Below are positions 44,723-54,347 of a stretch of 64,000 nucleotides of DNA, piece by piece. How positions within the stretch are numbered: position 1 is the first letter of the stretch; each line of letters begins with the position of its first letter. The notes under the pieces are model-generated. The model was not told the origin of the DNA. It was given only the letters and a program-made list of their open reading frames with translations, and made no database searches. A program made the translations under genes and the position numbers. This DNA comes from Thermoactinomyces vulgaris (GTDB lineage Bacteria; Bacillota; Bacilli; Thermoactinomycetales; Thermoactinomycetaceae). The stretch covers positions 186,001 to 250,000 of the forward strand of contig NZ_REFP01000009.1 in assembly GCF_003688725.1 (NCBI RefSeq), given 5' to 3'.

Positions 44723-45790
44723 ATGAAAGTCTTGACAGTGGTTGGAGCAAGACCGCAATTTATCAAAGCAGCACCGGTTTCCCGTGTGATTCGTCGTCAT
44801 GCCGAAGAAATTCTTGTACATACCGGTCAGCATTATGATCAGTCCATGTCGGATGTATTTTTTGATGAATTACATATTCCCGTGCCCGAATACCATTTGC
44901 ATGTCGGTTCCAAATCGCATGGCCGGCAGACTGGTGAAATGCTGGGCAAAATCGAGGAAGTCCTTTTGTCTGAAAAGCCGGATTGCGTTTTGGTTTACGG
45001 AGACACCAATTCCACCCTGGCCGGGGCGCTGGCGGCTGCCAAGCTTCATATTCCGGTTGCTCATGTGGAAGCAGGGCTGAGAAGTTTTAACAAACGGATG
45101 CCGGAAGAGGTTAACCGGGTATTGACCGACCATGTTTCCAAATGGTTGTTTTGTCCCACGAAAACGGCGGTCAACCATTTGAAAACGGAAGGGATCACCG
45201 AAGGTGTCCATTTGATCGGCGATGTGATGTTGGATGCCGTGCTTTACAACCGCCGTCTGGCGGAGGAAAAAGCCGGTGCGCTCGAAAAACTCGGATTGGA
45301 ACCCGGAAGCTATATTTTGATCACTTTGCACCGGGCGGAAAACACGGATGATCCCAAAAGGTTGCATGAAATTGTAAAAGCGATCAATGAATTGCCGGTG
45401 CCGGCGGTTCTCCCGCTTCACCCGAGAACGCGCGGAAAACTGAAAGAGTATGGTTTTGCCATTCAAAACGACCGCGTCCAATGCATTGAACCTGTCGGCT
45501 ATCTGGATATGTTGCAGCTGGAAGTCAATGCGAAGAAAATTTTAACCGATTCGGGAGGCGTCCAAAAAGAAGCCATGTTTGCAAGGGTTCCCTGCATTAC
45601 CATGCGCGATGAGACGGAATGGACCGAGACCGTTGAACTGGGAGCCAATCGATTGGTTGGTGCGGACTCCCGCAAGATTTTGGAAGCCGTTGAACAATTC
45701 GAAGTGGATTTTGACCAGGTGGAACCGGTTTTCGGAGACGGACATGCGGCGGAGAAAATTTTGGAACAGTTGGGCAAAGATATAGGATAA
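44723..45790 (+). CDS. UDP-N-acetylglucosamine 2-epimerase family (WbpI-type)
   Basis: A 355-residue non-hydrolysing epimerase. It opens KVLTVVGARPQFIKAAPVSR and has the active-site region LTDSGGVQKEA. At the site where WecB/MnaA enzymes read RDTTERPE, this protein has MRDETEWTETVELG, the form I associate with WbpI/WlbD, which epimerises UDP-GlcNAc3NAcA to UDP-ManNAc3NAcA. It would thus complete the pathway encoded at 16.5-20.8 kb. The ATG at 44723 follows CAGGGGG. Classical WecB function remains possible. Confidence 0.82.
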   Translation: MKVLTVVGARPQFIKAAPVSRVIRRHAEEILVHTGQHYDQSMSDVFFDELHIPVPEYHLHVGSKSHGRQTGEMLGKIEEVLLSEKPDCVLVYGDTNSTLAGALAAAKLHIPVAHVEAGLRSFNKRMPEEVNRVLTDHVSKWLFCPTKTAVNHLKTEGITEGVHLIGDVMLDAVLYNRRLAEEKAGALEKLGLEPGSYILITLHRAENTDDPKRLHEIVKAINELPVPAVLPLHPRTRGKLKEYGFAIQNDRVQCIEPVGYLDMLQLEVNAKKILTDSGGVQKEAMFARVPCITMRDETEWTETVELGANRLVGADSRKILEAVEQFEVDFDQVEPVFGDGHAAEKILEQLGKDIG

Positions 45791-45799
45791 AGAAGGGAT

Positions 45800-45833
45800 G
45801 AAGCCAGTTCTGAAAAAGGAACTGGCTCTTTTT
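45800..45833 (+). terminator. Terminator after the epimerase gene
   Basis: AGCCAGTTC (45802-45810) and GAACTGGCT (45819-45827) form a perfect 9-bp stem, then CTTTTT. Confidence 0.85.
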
Positions 45834-45899
45834 ATCAACGGTTTTAATCTTGACTATTTTGCGAAAAGGAATCGAAAGGATACCCAACGCAGAATGATT

Positions 45900-45959
45900 A
45901 TGTTACATTGACGATAGTTTATTTCAGACTTTGTAATACAATGACGTTTATATTACAAA
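45900..45959 (+). promoter_or_regulatory. Operator-like element upstream of the GT4 gene
   Basis: ATGTTACATTGA (45900-45911) is identical to 16403-16414. TTTGTAATA (45930-45938) and TATTACAAA (45951-45959) are a perfect 9-bp inverted repeat. The site lies just before the second polysaccharide gene here. Confidence 0.5.
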
Positions 45960-46017
45960 AGGAATTGATTTCCTTTTTTCATAAATTAAAAAAGTGAGAA
46001 ACAAGGAAGTGAAGATC

Positions 46018-47235
46018 GTGCGGATATGGTTAGCGAATCATTATGCAGTTCCACCGAATATTGCAGGCATAACCCGCCACTATGAGCTGGCAAGAGAGTG
46101 GGCGGATGGCGAAGGGGCGGAAGTGACTCTGTTTTTGTCCAAGTTTGTGCACCCCCGCCGGACATTTATCACGGAGGAAGAAAAACGAAACATTGAACCG
46201 GTGAAAGGGCTGAACCTGGAGTGGCTGTGGTCCTTCCCGCATAAAACCAACGATTTCAAGCGGATTCTCAATATGGGAAGTTTTGCTGCCATTTTTTTTC
46301 TGGCCGGCTTTTTCAAAAAGAAGCCAGATGTGTTGATTGCATCTTCTCCCCATTTGTTCACGGCGTTTGCCGGATGGATGCTTTCAAAAGTAAAGCGTTG
46401 TCCGTTTGTTTTGGAAGTGCGTGATTTGTGGCCGGATTCGCTGATAAAAATGGGCGGTTTGAACAATAAATGGGTGGTCCGGATCTTGACTTGGATGGAA
46501 TCGTTTTTGTATGAAAAAGCCGACCAGATTATCGTGTTGACGGAACATCAGCGCAAATTTATCGCAGACAAAGGGTTTGATCCCGATAAAATCCGGTTGA
46601 TTCCCAATGGCATTGTGGTCGGCTCCTGGGAACCCGACCCGTCCAAACGGACTGAATTCCGCAGACGGATGGGTGTGAAGGAAGATGAGTTTGTTGCCAT
46701 TTATACCGGGGCACACGGTCCGGCCAATGCACTGCAACATGTGGTGAAAGCAGGCCGCTATTTAAAACCGGGGGTTTCCATCGTTTTGATCGGAGACGGG
46801 CCGGAGAAGGAAAAATTGCTTCGATTAAAAGAAGAAGAAGGCTTGGATAACGTTCATTTGTTGGACCCGGTGCCCAAATCGGAGATCTTTGACTATACCC
46901 AGGCGGCTGACTGCGGAATCATTTCTTTGGCTGACAACGAGGTTTTCCGTGGCGCCCGGCCCAACAAATTGTTTGACTACACATTCATCGGCCTGCCGAT
47001 CGTCACTACCGTTGACGGGGAAGTCCGGGAGATTGTGGAAAAGAATCAAGTCGGTTTCTTTGCGGGAGCGGAAAACCCGGAAGGGTTGGCTGAGGCCATT
47101 GAAAAAGTGCGTTCCCTGTCTCCTGAAGAGAGGGAAGCCATCCGGAAGCGGGGACGCGAATATATTGACCGGGAAGGGGACCGCAAGAAACTGGCCCGTC
47201 GTTTCTACGGATTCTTAAAAGAGCTGGTGAAGTAA
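46018..47235 (+). CDS. Glycosyltransferase, GT4 family (WbuB-like)
   Basis: A 405-residue GT-B glycosyltransferase. WLANHYAVPPNIAGITRHYE at the start, EVRDLWPDSLIKMGG in the centre, and the donor-binding SLADNEVFRGARPNKLFDYT are typical of WbuB-type enzymes of O-antigen and capsule loci. The GTG at 46018 has AAGGAAG eight bases upstream. It stands next to the WbpI-type epimerase but behind its own promoter region; the sugar specificity is unknown, though a diacetamido-uronic acid is a fair guess from context. Confidence 0.87.
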   Translation: MRIWLANHYAVPPNIAGITRHYELAREWADGEGAEVTLFLSKFVHPRRTFITEEEKRNIEPVKGLNLEWLWSFPHKTNDFKRILNMGSFAAIFFLAGFFKKKPDVLIASSPHLFTAFAGWMLSKVKRCPFVLEVRDLWPDSLIKMGGLNNKWVVRILTWMESFLYEKADQIIVLTEHQRKFIADKGFDPDKIRLIPNGIVVGSWEPDPSKRTEFRRRMGVKEDEFVAIYTGAHGPANALQHVVKAGRYLKPGVSIVLIGDGPEKEKLLRLKEEEGLDNVHLLDPVPKSEIFDYTQAADCGIISLADNEVFRGARPNKLFDYTFIGLPIVTTVDGEVREIVEKNQVGFFAGAENPEGLAEAIEKVRSLSPEEREAIRKRGREYIDREGDRKKLARRFYGFLKELVK

Positions 47236-47379
47236 AGCGCATACGCCGGATGTTTTTTTACTCTCCCCGGCGGTGAAAGCCAAATGAAAAAGGGGAAAAA
47301 ATTTGTTAAACTATACAATATGGATTTGTTTGGATTTCGGCGAATATCTAATCCAGCTCAAGGTAGGAGATGATGAAGG

Positions 47380-49914
47380 TTGTTAAAAACCCTTCGCAAA
47401 CTGTTTGACAATCAGGAAAGGCAACTGAAAAAGTTTTTTCAGATTGCCGATCAGATTGATGCTTTGGAACCGGATATGCAAAAACTGACCGATGCCCAAT
47501 TGAGAGAGAAAACGGATGAGTTTAAACGGCGTCTCAAGGAAGGAGAAACATTGGACGACCTCCTGCCGGAGGCGTTTGCCGTGGTTCGCGAAGCCGCGCG
47601 CCGTGTCTTAAACATGCGTCATTTCCGTGTGCAGTTGGTCGGTGGAATGGTGCTTCATCAGGGCGATATTGCCGAGATGAAGACCGGGGAAGGAAAAACG
47701 CTCGTCTCCACGCTTCCTGCTTATTTGAATGCTTTGACGGAAAAAGGCGTTCATATTGTCACCGTGAATGATTACCTGGCCAAACGGGACCGTGAATGGA
47801 TGGGGCAGGTGTTTGAATTTTTGGGCCTCACCGTCGGGCTGAATCTGCCGCACATGTCACCGGAAGAGAAGAGAGCCGCCTATCAGGCGGATATTACTTT
47901 TGGGACAAACAATGAATTCGGATTTGATTATTTGCGGGACAATATGGTGATGTATCCGGAGCAGTTGACGCAACGGGAACTGAATTATGCCATCATCGAC
48001 GAGGTCGACAGCATTTTGATCGACGAAGCGAGAACGCCTTTGATTATCAGCGGGCAAGCCAATAAGGCCACCGATTTGTATTACGCGGCGGACAAAGTGG
48101 TGCGCCGCCTGAAACCGGAAGAAGACTTTACGGTGGATATCAAAACGAAGCAAGTGACGTTAACCGAAGACGGCGTGAAGAAAGTGGAGAACTTTCTCGG
48201 GATTGACAACCTTTATGACATGAAGCACATCATGTTGAACCACCACATTCAGCAAGCATTGAAAGCCCATGTTCTCATGAAACGGGACGAAGATTACGTG
48301 GTGAATGAAGACGGCGTGGTCATCGTGGATGAATTTACCGGCCGCTTGATGTACGGAAGGCGTTACAGTGACGGCCTGCACCAGGCGATTGAGGCCAAAG
48401 AAGGTTTGCAAGTTCAACGGGAGAGCATGACCCTGGCCACCATCACTTTGCAAAACTATTTCCGGATGTATGAAAAATTGTCGGGAATGACCGGTACGGC
48501 CAAAACCGAAGAAGAAGAGTTCCGCAAAATCTATAACATGGATGTTTTGCAAATTCCGACCAACCGTCCGATGATCCGGGAAGATTATTCTGATGTGCTG
48601 TACAAAACGGAAGAGGCGAAAATGAAGGCCGTGGTGGAGGAAATTGAACAATGCCACCAAAAAGGCCAGCCGGTGTTGGTGGGAACGGTGTCCATCGAAA
48701 AATCAGAGCGATTGTCCCGGATGTTGAAGCGAAAAGGGATTCCCCATCAAGTGCTGAATGCGAAAAACCATGAACGGGAAGCAGAAATCATTGCACAGGC
48801 CGGGCAAAAAGGAGCCGTCACCATTGCCACCAACATGGCCGGGCGCGGAACCGACATTGTTTTGGGAGAAGGTGTTGCCGAGCTGGGTGGTTTGCATGTG
48901 ATCGGCACGGAACGCCATGAGAGCCGGCGGATTGACAACCAGCTCAGGGGACGTTCCGGACGTCAGGGCGATCCCGGTTCTTCCCGGTTCTTCCTGTCCC
49001 TGAATGACGATTTGATGCGCCGTTTTGGAGCGGAAAATCTGGAAGGAATGTTGAATAAACTGCCCGATGACGAACCGATCCGGGGGAAATTGTTTACCAA
49101 AGCAGTGGCCAATGCCCAGCGGAAAGTGGAGGCGAACAACTTCGATGCGCGCCGGTGGGTTTTGCAATATGACGATGTGTTGAACCAGCAACGGGAAATC
49201 ATTTATAAACAACGCCGTGAAGTTTTAACCAGCCAGGATTTAAAAGATGTCGTTCTCGGCATGGCCAAATCAACCATCGAAAAAGTGGTTAAGGCCCATA
49301 CGGCCGATGAACTGGAGGAAGAATGGGATTTGGATGCCATTGTTGATTTCGTCGAATCCAATCTGCTCCCGGAAGAAAGGATCTCCATCGATGAGTTGGA
49401 AAAATTGGATCCGGAAGAAATGATCGAATATATTTATGACGAAGTCGTAAGATATTATGAAGAGCGCAAGGAGGAAATGGGCGAAGAACGGCTCAATGAA
49501 TTTGCGAAAGTCGTGACCTTGCGGACGGTTGACCGGAAATGGATGGATCACATTGACGCAATGGAACAATTGCGGCAAGGCATTCATTTGCGTGCGTACG
49601 GACAGGACAATCCTCTCCGGGCTTACCAATTTGAAGGTTTTGCCATGTTCGAGGAAATGGTGAGTGAAATACAGGAGGAAGTTGTCCGTTACGTGATGAA
49701 ATCTGTCATCGACGAAAAAGAAGAAATTGAACGGGAAGAAGTCGCTGTCAACACCAAGGCGGTTTCCGGCCAGGAACAGAGCGAGACGGTATCGAAGAAG
49801 CAACCGGTTCGCCGGAGCGAAAAAGTGGGGCGGAATGACCCCTGCCCTTGCGGCAGCGGAAAGAAATACAAAAACTGTTGCTTAAAAAATGAAAAATCTG
49901 TTTCGGTTCAATGA
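47380..49914 (+). CDS. secA: Protein translocase ATPase SecA
   Basis: SecA drives export of preproteins through SecYEG. The 844-residue protein has Walker A ([17 protein letters not shown], about residue 104), the DEAD-type [34 protein letters not shown] in the second nucleotide-binding fold, and the C-terminal zinc site [17 protein letters not shown] that binds SecB or ribosomes in other bacteria. The TTG start follows TAGGAGATG. It is followed by prfB as in other Firmicutes. Confidence 0.98.
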   Translation: MLKTLRKLFDNQERQLKKFFQIADQIDALEPDMQKLTDAQLREKTDEFKRRLKEGETLDDLLPEAFAVVREAARRVLNMRHFRVQLVGGMVLHQGDIAEMKTGEGKTLVSTLPAYLNALTEKGVHIVTVNDYLAKRDREWMGQVFEFLGLTVGLNLPHMSPEEKRAAYQADITFGTNNEFGFDYLRDNMVMYPEQLTQRELNYAIIDEVDSILIDEARTPLIISGQANKATDLYYAADKVVRRLKPEEDFTVDIKTKQVTLTEDGVKKVENFLGIDNLYDMKHIMLNHHIQQALKAHVLMKRDEDYVVNEDGVVIVDEFTGRLMYGRRYSDGLHQAIEAKEGLQVQRESMTLATITLQNYFRMYEKLSGMTGTAKTEEEEFRKIYNMDVLQIPTNRPMIREDYSDVLYKTEEAKMKAVVEEIEQCHQKGQPVLVGTVSIEKSERLSRMLKRKGIPHQVLNAKNHEREAEIIAQAGQKGAVTIATNMAGRGTDIVLGEGVAELGGLHVIGTERHESRRIDNQLRGRSGRQGDPGSSRFFLSLNDDLMRRFGAENLEGMLNKLPDDEPIRGKLFTKAVANAQRKVEANNFDARRWVLQYDDVLNQQREIIYKQRREVLTSQDLKDVVLGMAKSTIEKVVKAHTADELEEEWDLDAIVDFVESNLLPEERISIDELEKLDPEEMIEYIYDEVVRYYEERKEEMGEERLNEFAKVVTLRTVDRKWMDHIDAMEQLRQGIHLRAYGQDNPLRAYQFEGFAMFEEMVSEIQEEVVRYVMKSVIDEKEEIEREEVAVNTKAVSGQEQSETVSKKQPVRRSEKVGRNDPCPCGSGKKYKNCCLKNEKSVSVQ

Positions 49915-49918
49915 AAGA

Positions 49919-49950
49919 AGCTCAGGGAACCCTGAGCCTTCCCTTTTCCA
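49919..49950 (+). terminator. secA terminator
   Basis: GCTCAGGG (49920-49927) and CCCTGAGC (49930-49937) form the stem, then CTTCCCTTTT. Confidence 0.55.
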
Positions 49951-49991
49951 ATCCGTTTTTTTGGAATAAGATATGTCATGAGGTGATAGGT

Positions 49992-51105
49992 ATGGAAATC
50001 CATGAAATGAAACAAGCGTTGGAAAATACAGCCGGGAAACTGGCGGACATCAGGAGGTCTCTTTGACTTCGATCAGAAGAAATCGCGTTTGAAAGAGCTG
50101 GAAAGTGAGATGTCTCTTCCTGACTTTTGGGATGATCAGGAATCAGCCCAAAAAGTGATCGGTGAAATGAAACAATTGAAAGAACAGATCGAGAAGATGG
50201 AAGAGCTGGATGAAACCTTTGAGGAACAGAAATTGATGCTTGAACTGTTGCAAGAAGAAGGGGAAGACCCTTCCATGGAGAAGGAATTGGAAAGCGGAAT
50301 CCGTTCCTTGCAAAAAGAGATCGACAATTTCGAGCTGACGGTCATGCTCAGTGAACCGTATGACCGCAACTCGGCGATTTTACAACTGCACCCGGGGGCA
50401 GGCGGAACCGAATCGCAAGATTGGGCGGACATGCTGCTCCGTATGTATACCCGTTGGGCGGAAGACCATGGATACAAAGTGGAAACATTGGATTATCTCG
50501 CAGGGGATGAAGCCGGCATAAAAAGTGTGACGTTGCTGATCAAAGGAAATTATGCTTACGGGTATTTGAAGGCGGAAAAAGGCATTCACCGTTTGGTGCG
50601 AATTTCGCCTTTTGATTCCTCCGGCCGCCGCCACACTTCGTTTGTATCGGTTGAAGTGATGCCGGAGATTGACAATGATATTGAAATTGAAATCCGGCAG
50701 GAAGACCTGAAAATTGACACCTACCGTTCCAGCGGCGCCGGGGGCCAGCATGTGAATACGACGGATTCAGCCGTCCGGATCACCCATATCCCAACCGGCA
50801 TTGTGGTCACTTGCCAGTCGGAACGCTCTCAAATCAAAAACCGCGACCGGGCGATGAAAATTTTAAAAGCCCGCTTGTACGAGCGGCAATTGGAAGAGCA
50901 ACAAAAAGAATTGCAGTCGCTAAAAGGGGAACAGAGCGAGATCGGATGGGGAAATCAGATCCGTTCTTATGTATTCCATCCTTACAGTATGGTGAAAGAC
51001 CATCGGACGCAAGTGGAAGTAGGCAACGTGCAAGCCGTGATGGACGGGGAAATCGATTCGTTTATCGAAGCGTATTTACGTCAGCAGTTAAATCAAAAAT
51101 CCTAG
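49992..51105 (+). CDS. prfB: Peptide chain release factor 2 (programmed +1 frameshift)
   Basis: RF2 ends translation at UGA and UAA. The gene begins at ATG 49992, reads 24 codons ending in CTT (50061), then meets an in-frame TGA (50064-50066). A +1 shift at CTT TGA C continues in the frame of GAC 50065 to the stop at 51103. The shift signal is intact: AGGAGG at 50052-50057, three bases before CTT. The rest carries the RF2 codon-recognition motif SPF ([14 protein letters not shown]) and GGQ ([12 protein letters not shown]). This is autoregulation of RF2, not a broken gene. The total is about 370 residues, normal for RF2. Confidence 0.96.
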
Positions 51106-51136
51106 AGAAAAAATCAAAAACCAGGGAGGGCGGAAA

Positions 51137-51925
51137 ATGTCCGACTGGAAATATTTAAACGTGGAGTTTGAGGGGAATACGGCGGTTCTGACGATTTCGC
51201 GGGAAAAAGTTTTAAATGCGCTGAATCAGGATCTGTTAAACGAATTGGAAGAAGCGGTTGCATCCATTGAACAATCGGAAGACGTCCGGGCATTGGTGAT
51301 TACGGGAGCAGGGGGAAAAGCTTTTGTTGCGGGGGCCGACATCAAAGAGCTGCGCGAAATCTCCCGGCCGGATCAGGCTGAAGCCAAAGCCAAAAGAGGA
51401 CAGGCCTTGTTCAACCGGATTGAAGATTTGAACATCCCGGTGATCATGGCCGTCAATGGATTTGCCTTGGGCGGAGGTTTGGAATTGGCACTCAGCGGGG
51501 ATATGATCCTTGCATCGGAAAATGCGAAATTCGGGCAACCCGAAGTCAACCTGGGTGTCATCCCCGGTTACGGAGGAACGCAGCGCTTGGCCCGTTTGAT
51601 CGGCAAGCAAGCTGCCAAATACCTTTGCATGACCGGGGAGATGATTTCCGCTGAGGAAGCCCGGCGGTTGGGAATTGTTTATCAAGTGTTCCCTTCCGAC
51701 CAATTGTTACCCAAAGCAAAAGAGTTGGCTCAATTATTGGCCAAAAAGGCTCCGCTGGCCGTCCGTTTTGTGAAAAAAGCGATCAATCAGGGAGCAGAAG
51801 CAGATCTCCGATCCGGCTTGCAAATGGAAGCCGCGTACTTTGGTTTGTCCTTCGCCACCGAAGACCGTGTGGAAGGCATGGATGCTTTTCTTGAAAAAAG
51901 AGAGCCCCGGTTTAAAGGAAAATAA
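51137..51925 (+). CDS. Enoyl-CoA hydratase/isomerase family protein
   Basis: A 262-residue crotonase-fold enzyme. The oxyanion-hole region GKAFVAGADIKEL and GGGLELALSG, with Glu116 and Glu136 (QPEVNLGVIPGYGG) as the catalytic acids, fit an active enoyl-CoA hydratase such as a 3-hydroxybutyryl-CoA dehydratase. It would act in beta-oxidation or a butanoate-type route. The ATG follows AGGGAGGG. No other fatty acid oxidation gene lies next to it. Confidence 0.9.
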   Translation: MSDWKYLNVEFEGNTAVLTISREKVLNALNQDLLNELEEAVASIEQSEDVRALVITGAGGKAFVAGADIKELREISRPDQAEAKAKRGQALFNRIEDLNIPVIMAVNGFALGGGLELALSGDMILASENAKFGQPEVNLGVIPGYGGTQRLARLIGKQAAKYLCMTGEMISAEEARRLGIVYQVFPSDQLLPKAKELAQLLAKKAPLAVRFVKKAINQGAEADLRSGLQMEAAYFGLSFATEDRVEGMDAFLEKREPRFKGK

Positions 51926-51933
51926 ACATTGGC

Positions 51934-51960
51934 GGGCCGGCAAACAAAGCCGGCCTTCTC
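51934..51960 (+). terminator. Hairpin after enoyl-CoA hydratase gene
   Basis: GGCCGGC and GCCGGCC pair around AAACAAA and are followed by TTCTC. It is a GC-rich stem with a poor T run, so it is only a possible terminator. Confidence 0.45.
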
Positions 51961-52006
51961 ATTACATAGTCATGTTGGGGGAGCAGAGAAAAGAGGAGGT
52001 CGTCTT

Positions 52007-52837
52007 ATGGATATGATCATGGAAAATCCCGTCTTATGGGGAACCGTTTTTGTTGTTGCATTGATTGTCATTATATTGGTCATCAGCATTATCGTTTCGA
52101 AAAAAAGAAAAAAAGAAGTGGAAGAAATCGAAAGAATGTTTCCGGATGGAAACATGTCCAGCGAAGATGTGCAGATTTCCATGGAACGATTTAAGCGGGA
52201 AAGGCAAAAAAGAAAACAAAAGCCCCGCATCCATCGTGAACGGCCGACGGAAGCACATCCGGATGAAGACAAAGAAATCATTGTGCGGAGTCCCGAGGAG
52301 TTACAAAAAAGAAAAGCCAACACCAAACCCGGTATCCAATCCAACACCAGCCGACCTGACGAGAAGAAGCGCGTCAATGCGAAGGCAAAACCGGCTGCAT
52401 CCGAAGAAAAGATTCATTCCAAAAACGATGGTGCCGCTTCCATGACGTCAGAGAAGAAAGCAGAACAACCGAATGTCAACGGGAAACAAAGTTTGTTGAA
52501 ATCTAAGCCGGAAGAGGTGTCCGGCCACAAATTGACATTAAACAAGAAGACACAAAAACCGGAAAAGAACCGTGGAGACGAAGAGAAGGCGACAGACGAA
52601 AAGCAACAGGAAGCATTGGATAAAAAAACAAACCGCCGTTTGTACAAAAGAAGTTTGTTAAAGCCGGAAAAAAGCGGGGAATCAACGAAAGATTCGGGGG
52701 AACACCCGAAAGCCAGCTTACTCGGCTCGCAAGCACCCGGCCATAATCAAGAGGAAGAGGAACAAGACCAAAAGAAAACGCCCTCCCGGGCCAAACATTA
52801 TGCAGGGAAAAGTCTGTTTTCCAAAAAGAACAAGTAG
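52007..52837 (+). CDS. Membrane-anchored Lys/Glu-rich protein, function unknown
   Basis: A 276-residue protein with one N-terminal membrane helix (VLWGTVFVVALIVIILVISI) and a very long, charged, low-complexity cytoplasmic region rich in Lys, Glu, Asn and Ser, likely disordered. There is no recognisable domain; a short motif K-S-L-L-K or R-S-L-L-K recurs (SLLKS, RSLLKPEKS, ASLLGS, KSLFSKK), hinting at repeats. The ATG at 52007 follows AAGAGGAGG. It ends 10 bases before a cytochrome c gene and may be cotranscribed with it. Confidence 0.6.
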   Translation: MDMIMENPVLWGTVFVVALIVIILVISIIVSKKRKKEVEEIERMFPDGNMSSEDVQISMERFKRERQKRKQKPRIHRERPTEAHPDEDKEIIVRSPEELQKRKANTKPGIQSNTSRPDEKKRVNAKAKPAASEEKIHSKNDGAASMTSEKKAEQPNVNGKQSLLKSKPEEVSGHKLTLNKKTQKPEKNRGDEEKATDEKQQEALDKKTNRRLYKRSLLKPEKSGESTKDSGEHPKASLLGSQAPGHNQEEEEQDQKKTPSRAKHYAGKSLFSKKNK

Positions 52838-52847
52838 GAGTGATACC

Positions 52848-53180
52848 ATGAAAAGAACAGGTTGGTTTTTCGGAGCGCTTTGCGGACTGTTGCTCTTGGC
52901 CGGATGTAACTCCGGTGGAAATCCGAACACTTCGCAAAATCAAAACGGGACGACAACAGCTTCGGATCCCCAAACGGTTTATATGAACAACTGTTCTTCT
53001 TGTCATGGCGGAAACCGGCAAGGGGCCATGGGGCCGAGTTTGCAAAAGATCAGCGAGAAAATGAATAAAGATGAAATTCTTCAGGTTTTGGAGAATGGAA
53101 AAGGAAGCATGCCTGCTCAATCGCACATCCCCCAGGATCAGCGGGAAAAATTGGCTGACTGGTTGATTGGGCAGCCATAA
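52848..53180 (+). CDS. Membrane-anchored cytochrome c (c551/CccB-like)
   Basis: A 110-residue lipoprotein cytochrome. Lipobox LLAGC (Cys20), a flexible Asn/Thr/Gly linker, then one haem site C49-SS-C52-H53 and axial Met88 in GSMPAQ. It would carry electrons on the outer face of the membrane, as CccB does in Bacillus. The ATG follows GTAGGAGTG. A strong terminator follows. It may work with the complex I chain encoded at the left end, but no direct link is seen. Confidence 0.93.
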   Translation: MKRTGWFFGALCGLLLLAGCNSGGNPNTSQNQNGTTTASDPQTVYMNNCSSCHGGNRQGAMGPSLQKISEKMNKDEILQVLENGKGSMPAQSHIPQDQREKLADWLIGQP

Positions 53181-53192
53181 TCCGCACGTTCA

Positions 53193-53226
53193 AAAGCCAA
53201 GCGATCTGCTTGGCTTTTTTTGTTTC
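53193..53226 (+). terminator. cytochrome c gene terminator
   Basis: AAAGCCAAGC (53193-53202) and GCTTGGCTTT (53208-53217) form a perfect 10-bp stem with a five-base loop, then a T run. Confidence 0.93.
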
Positions 53227-53239
53227 TCCTGAAATACGG

Positions 53240-53276
53240 TTGAATAAATATTATATTAAATGTATAATAATACATA
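53240..53276 (+). promoter_or_regulatory. Candidate ARG boxes upstream of argC
   Basis: TTGAATAAATAT (53240-53251) and the palindrome-like TGTATAATAATACATA (53261-53276) lie 25-60 bases before argC. They resemble ArgR/AhrC operators; TTGAATAAATAT is also at 41014. Confidence 0.5.
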
Positions 53277-53300
53277 TCCAAAATGAAGGTGTGAGATTCT

Positions 53301-54332
53301 TTGAGAGTTTCAGTGATCGGTTCCACGGGCTATGGTGGCATGGAGTTGTTGCGAATTCTTCAGCGTCATCCGGAATTTCAAATTGCTTCTTATGTTTCCT
53401 CTTCCCAAGCCGGGCGGCCGTTAAACCGTTCTTTTCCGCATATGCCCCAATTGACGGAAACGTTTTGGGATCTGGATGTGAAACAAATTTGTGACTCGGC
53501 GGATCTTATTTTTTTTGCCACCCCGCCGGGCGTCAGTAAGGAGTACGCGTCTTTGTTTGTGGAAGAAGGAAAGATTGTGGTTGATTTGTCCGGGGATTTC
53601 AGGCTGAGGGATCCCGGCCGGTATGAAACGTGGTACCAAAAGCCGGCGGCGGACCGCAAATATCTGGACATGGCAGTTTACGGGTTGAGTGAATGGTTTT
53701 CCGAGGAGTTGAAAACGGCGCAACTCATCAGTAATCCGGGTTGTTATCCGACGGCCACGTTGCTTGCGCTTTTGCCGCTTTTAAAGGAAAAGTGCCTGGA
53801 TCCGGCTTCGGTCATTATTGATGCCAAATCAGGTGTCACCGGTGCCGGACGGGCTGCCAGGCAGCAAAACTTGTTCAGCGAAATCAACGAAAATCTTCGT
53901 CCTTATAAAATAAGTCATCATCAACACATTCCCGAAATCGAGCAGGTGGCAAGCAGTCTTACCGGTTCGGATGTCCGGGTTCAATTTGTTCCCCATCTGG
54001 TTCCGATGAACCGGGGGATATTGGTCACGATCTATGCGCAGCCACTGAATAAATATACAAAGGCGGACCTTTTGCAACTTTATGAGGAAACTTATGCTTC
54101 GGAACCGTTTGTTCGTGTGTTAAAAGACAAATGGCCCGAAACCAAAGCAGTACAAGGAAGCAACTTTTGTGATATCGGGGTTCAAGTGGATGAACGGACA
54201 GGGAGATTCATCATCTTGGCGGCGATTGATAACTTAATGAAAGGAGCAGCGGGACAAGCCGTGCAAAATGCCAACATTCGCATGGGCTATCCGGTCACTG
54301 CCGGACTTGATATGGATCCGCTTTATCCTTAA
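53301..54332 (+). CDS. argC: N-acetyl-gamma-glutamyl-phosphate reductase
   Basis: ArgC reduces N-acetylglutamyl phosphate to the semialdehyde in arginine synthesis. The 343-residue enzyme has the NADPH motif VIGSTGYGGMELL and the nucleophile Cys148 in SNPGCYPTATLL. The TTG start follows AAGGTGTGAG. It is the first gene of argCJBDF, with candidate ARG boxes just upstream, so feedback by arginine is likely. Confidence 0.97.
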   Translation: MRVSVIGSTGYGGMELLRILQRHPEFQIASYVSSSQAGRPLNRSFPHMPQLTETFWDLDVKQICDSADLIFFATPPGVSKEYASLFVEEGKIVVDLSGDFRLRDPGRYETWYQKPAADRKYLDMAVYGLSEWFSEELKTAQLISNPGCYPTATLLALLPLLKEKCLDPASVIIDAKSGVTGAGRAARQQNLFSEINENLRPYKISHHQHIPEIEQVASSLTGSDVRVQFVPHLVPMNRGILVTIYAQPLNKYTKADLLQLYEETYASEPFVRVLKDKWPETKAVQGSNFCDIGVQVDERTGRFIILAAIDNLMKGAAGQAVQNANIRMGYPVTAGLDMDPLYP

Positions 54333-54347
54333 ACGGGGGGAGACGAC

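Noticed and set aside
49992-50088. A broken prfB (nonsense mutation after codon 24)
   Set aside because: The TGA is inside a complete programmed frameshift signal (AGGAGG, CTT TGA C), as in most bacteria.
53210-53494. A + strand 94-codon ORF across the argC promoter
   Set aside because: It covers the candidate ARG boxes and the start of argC in another frame; no ribosome site or domain.
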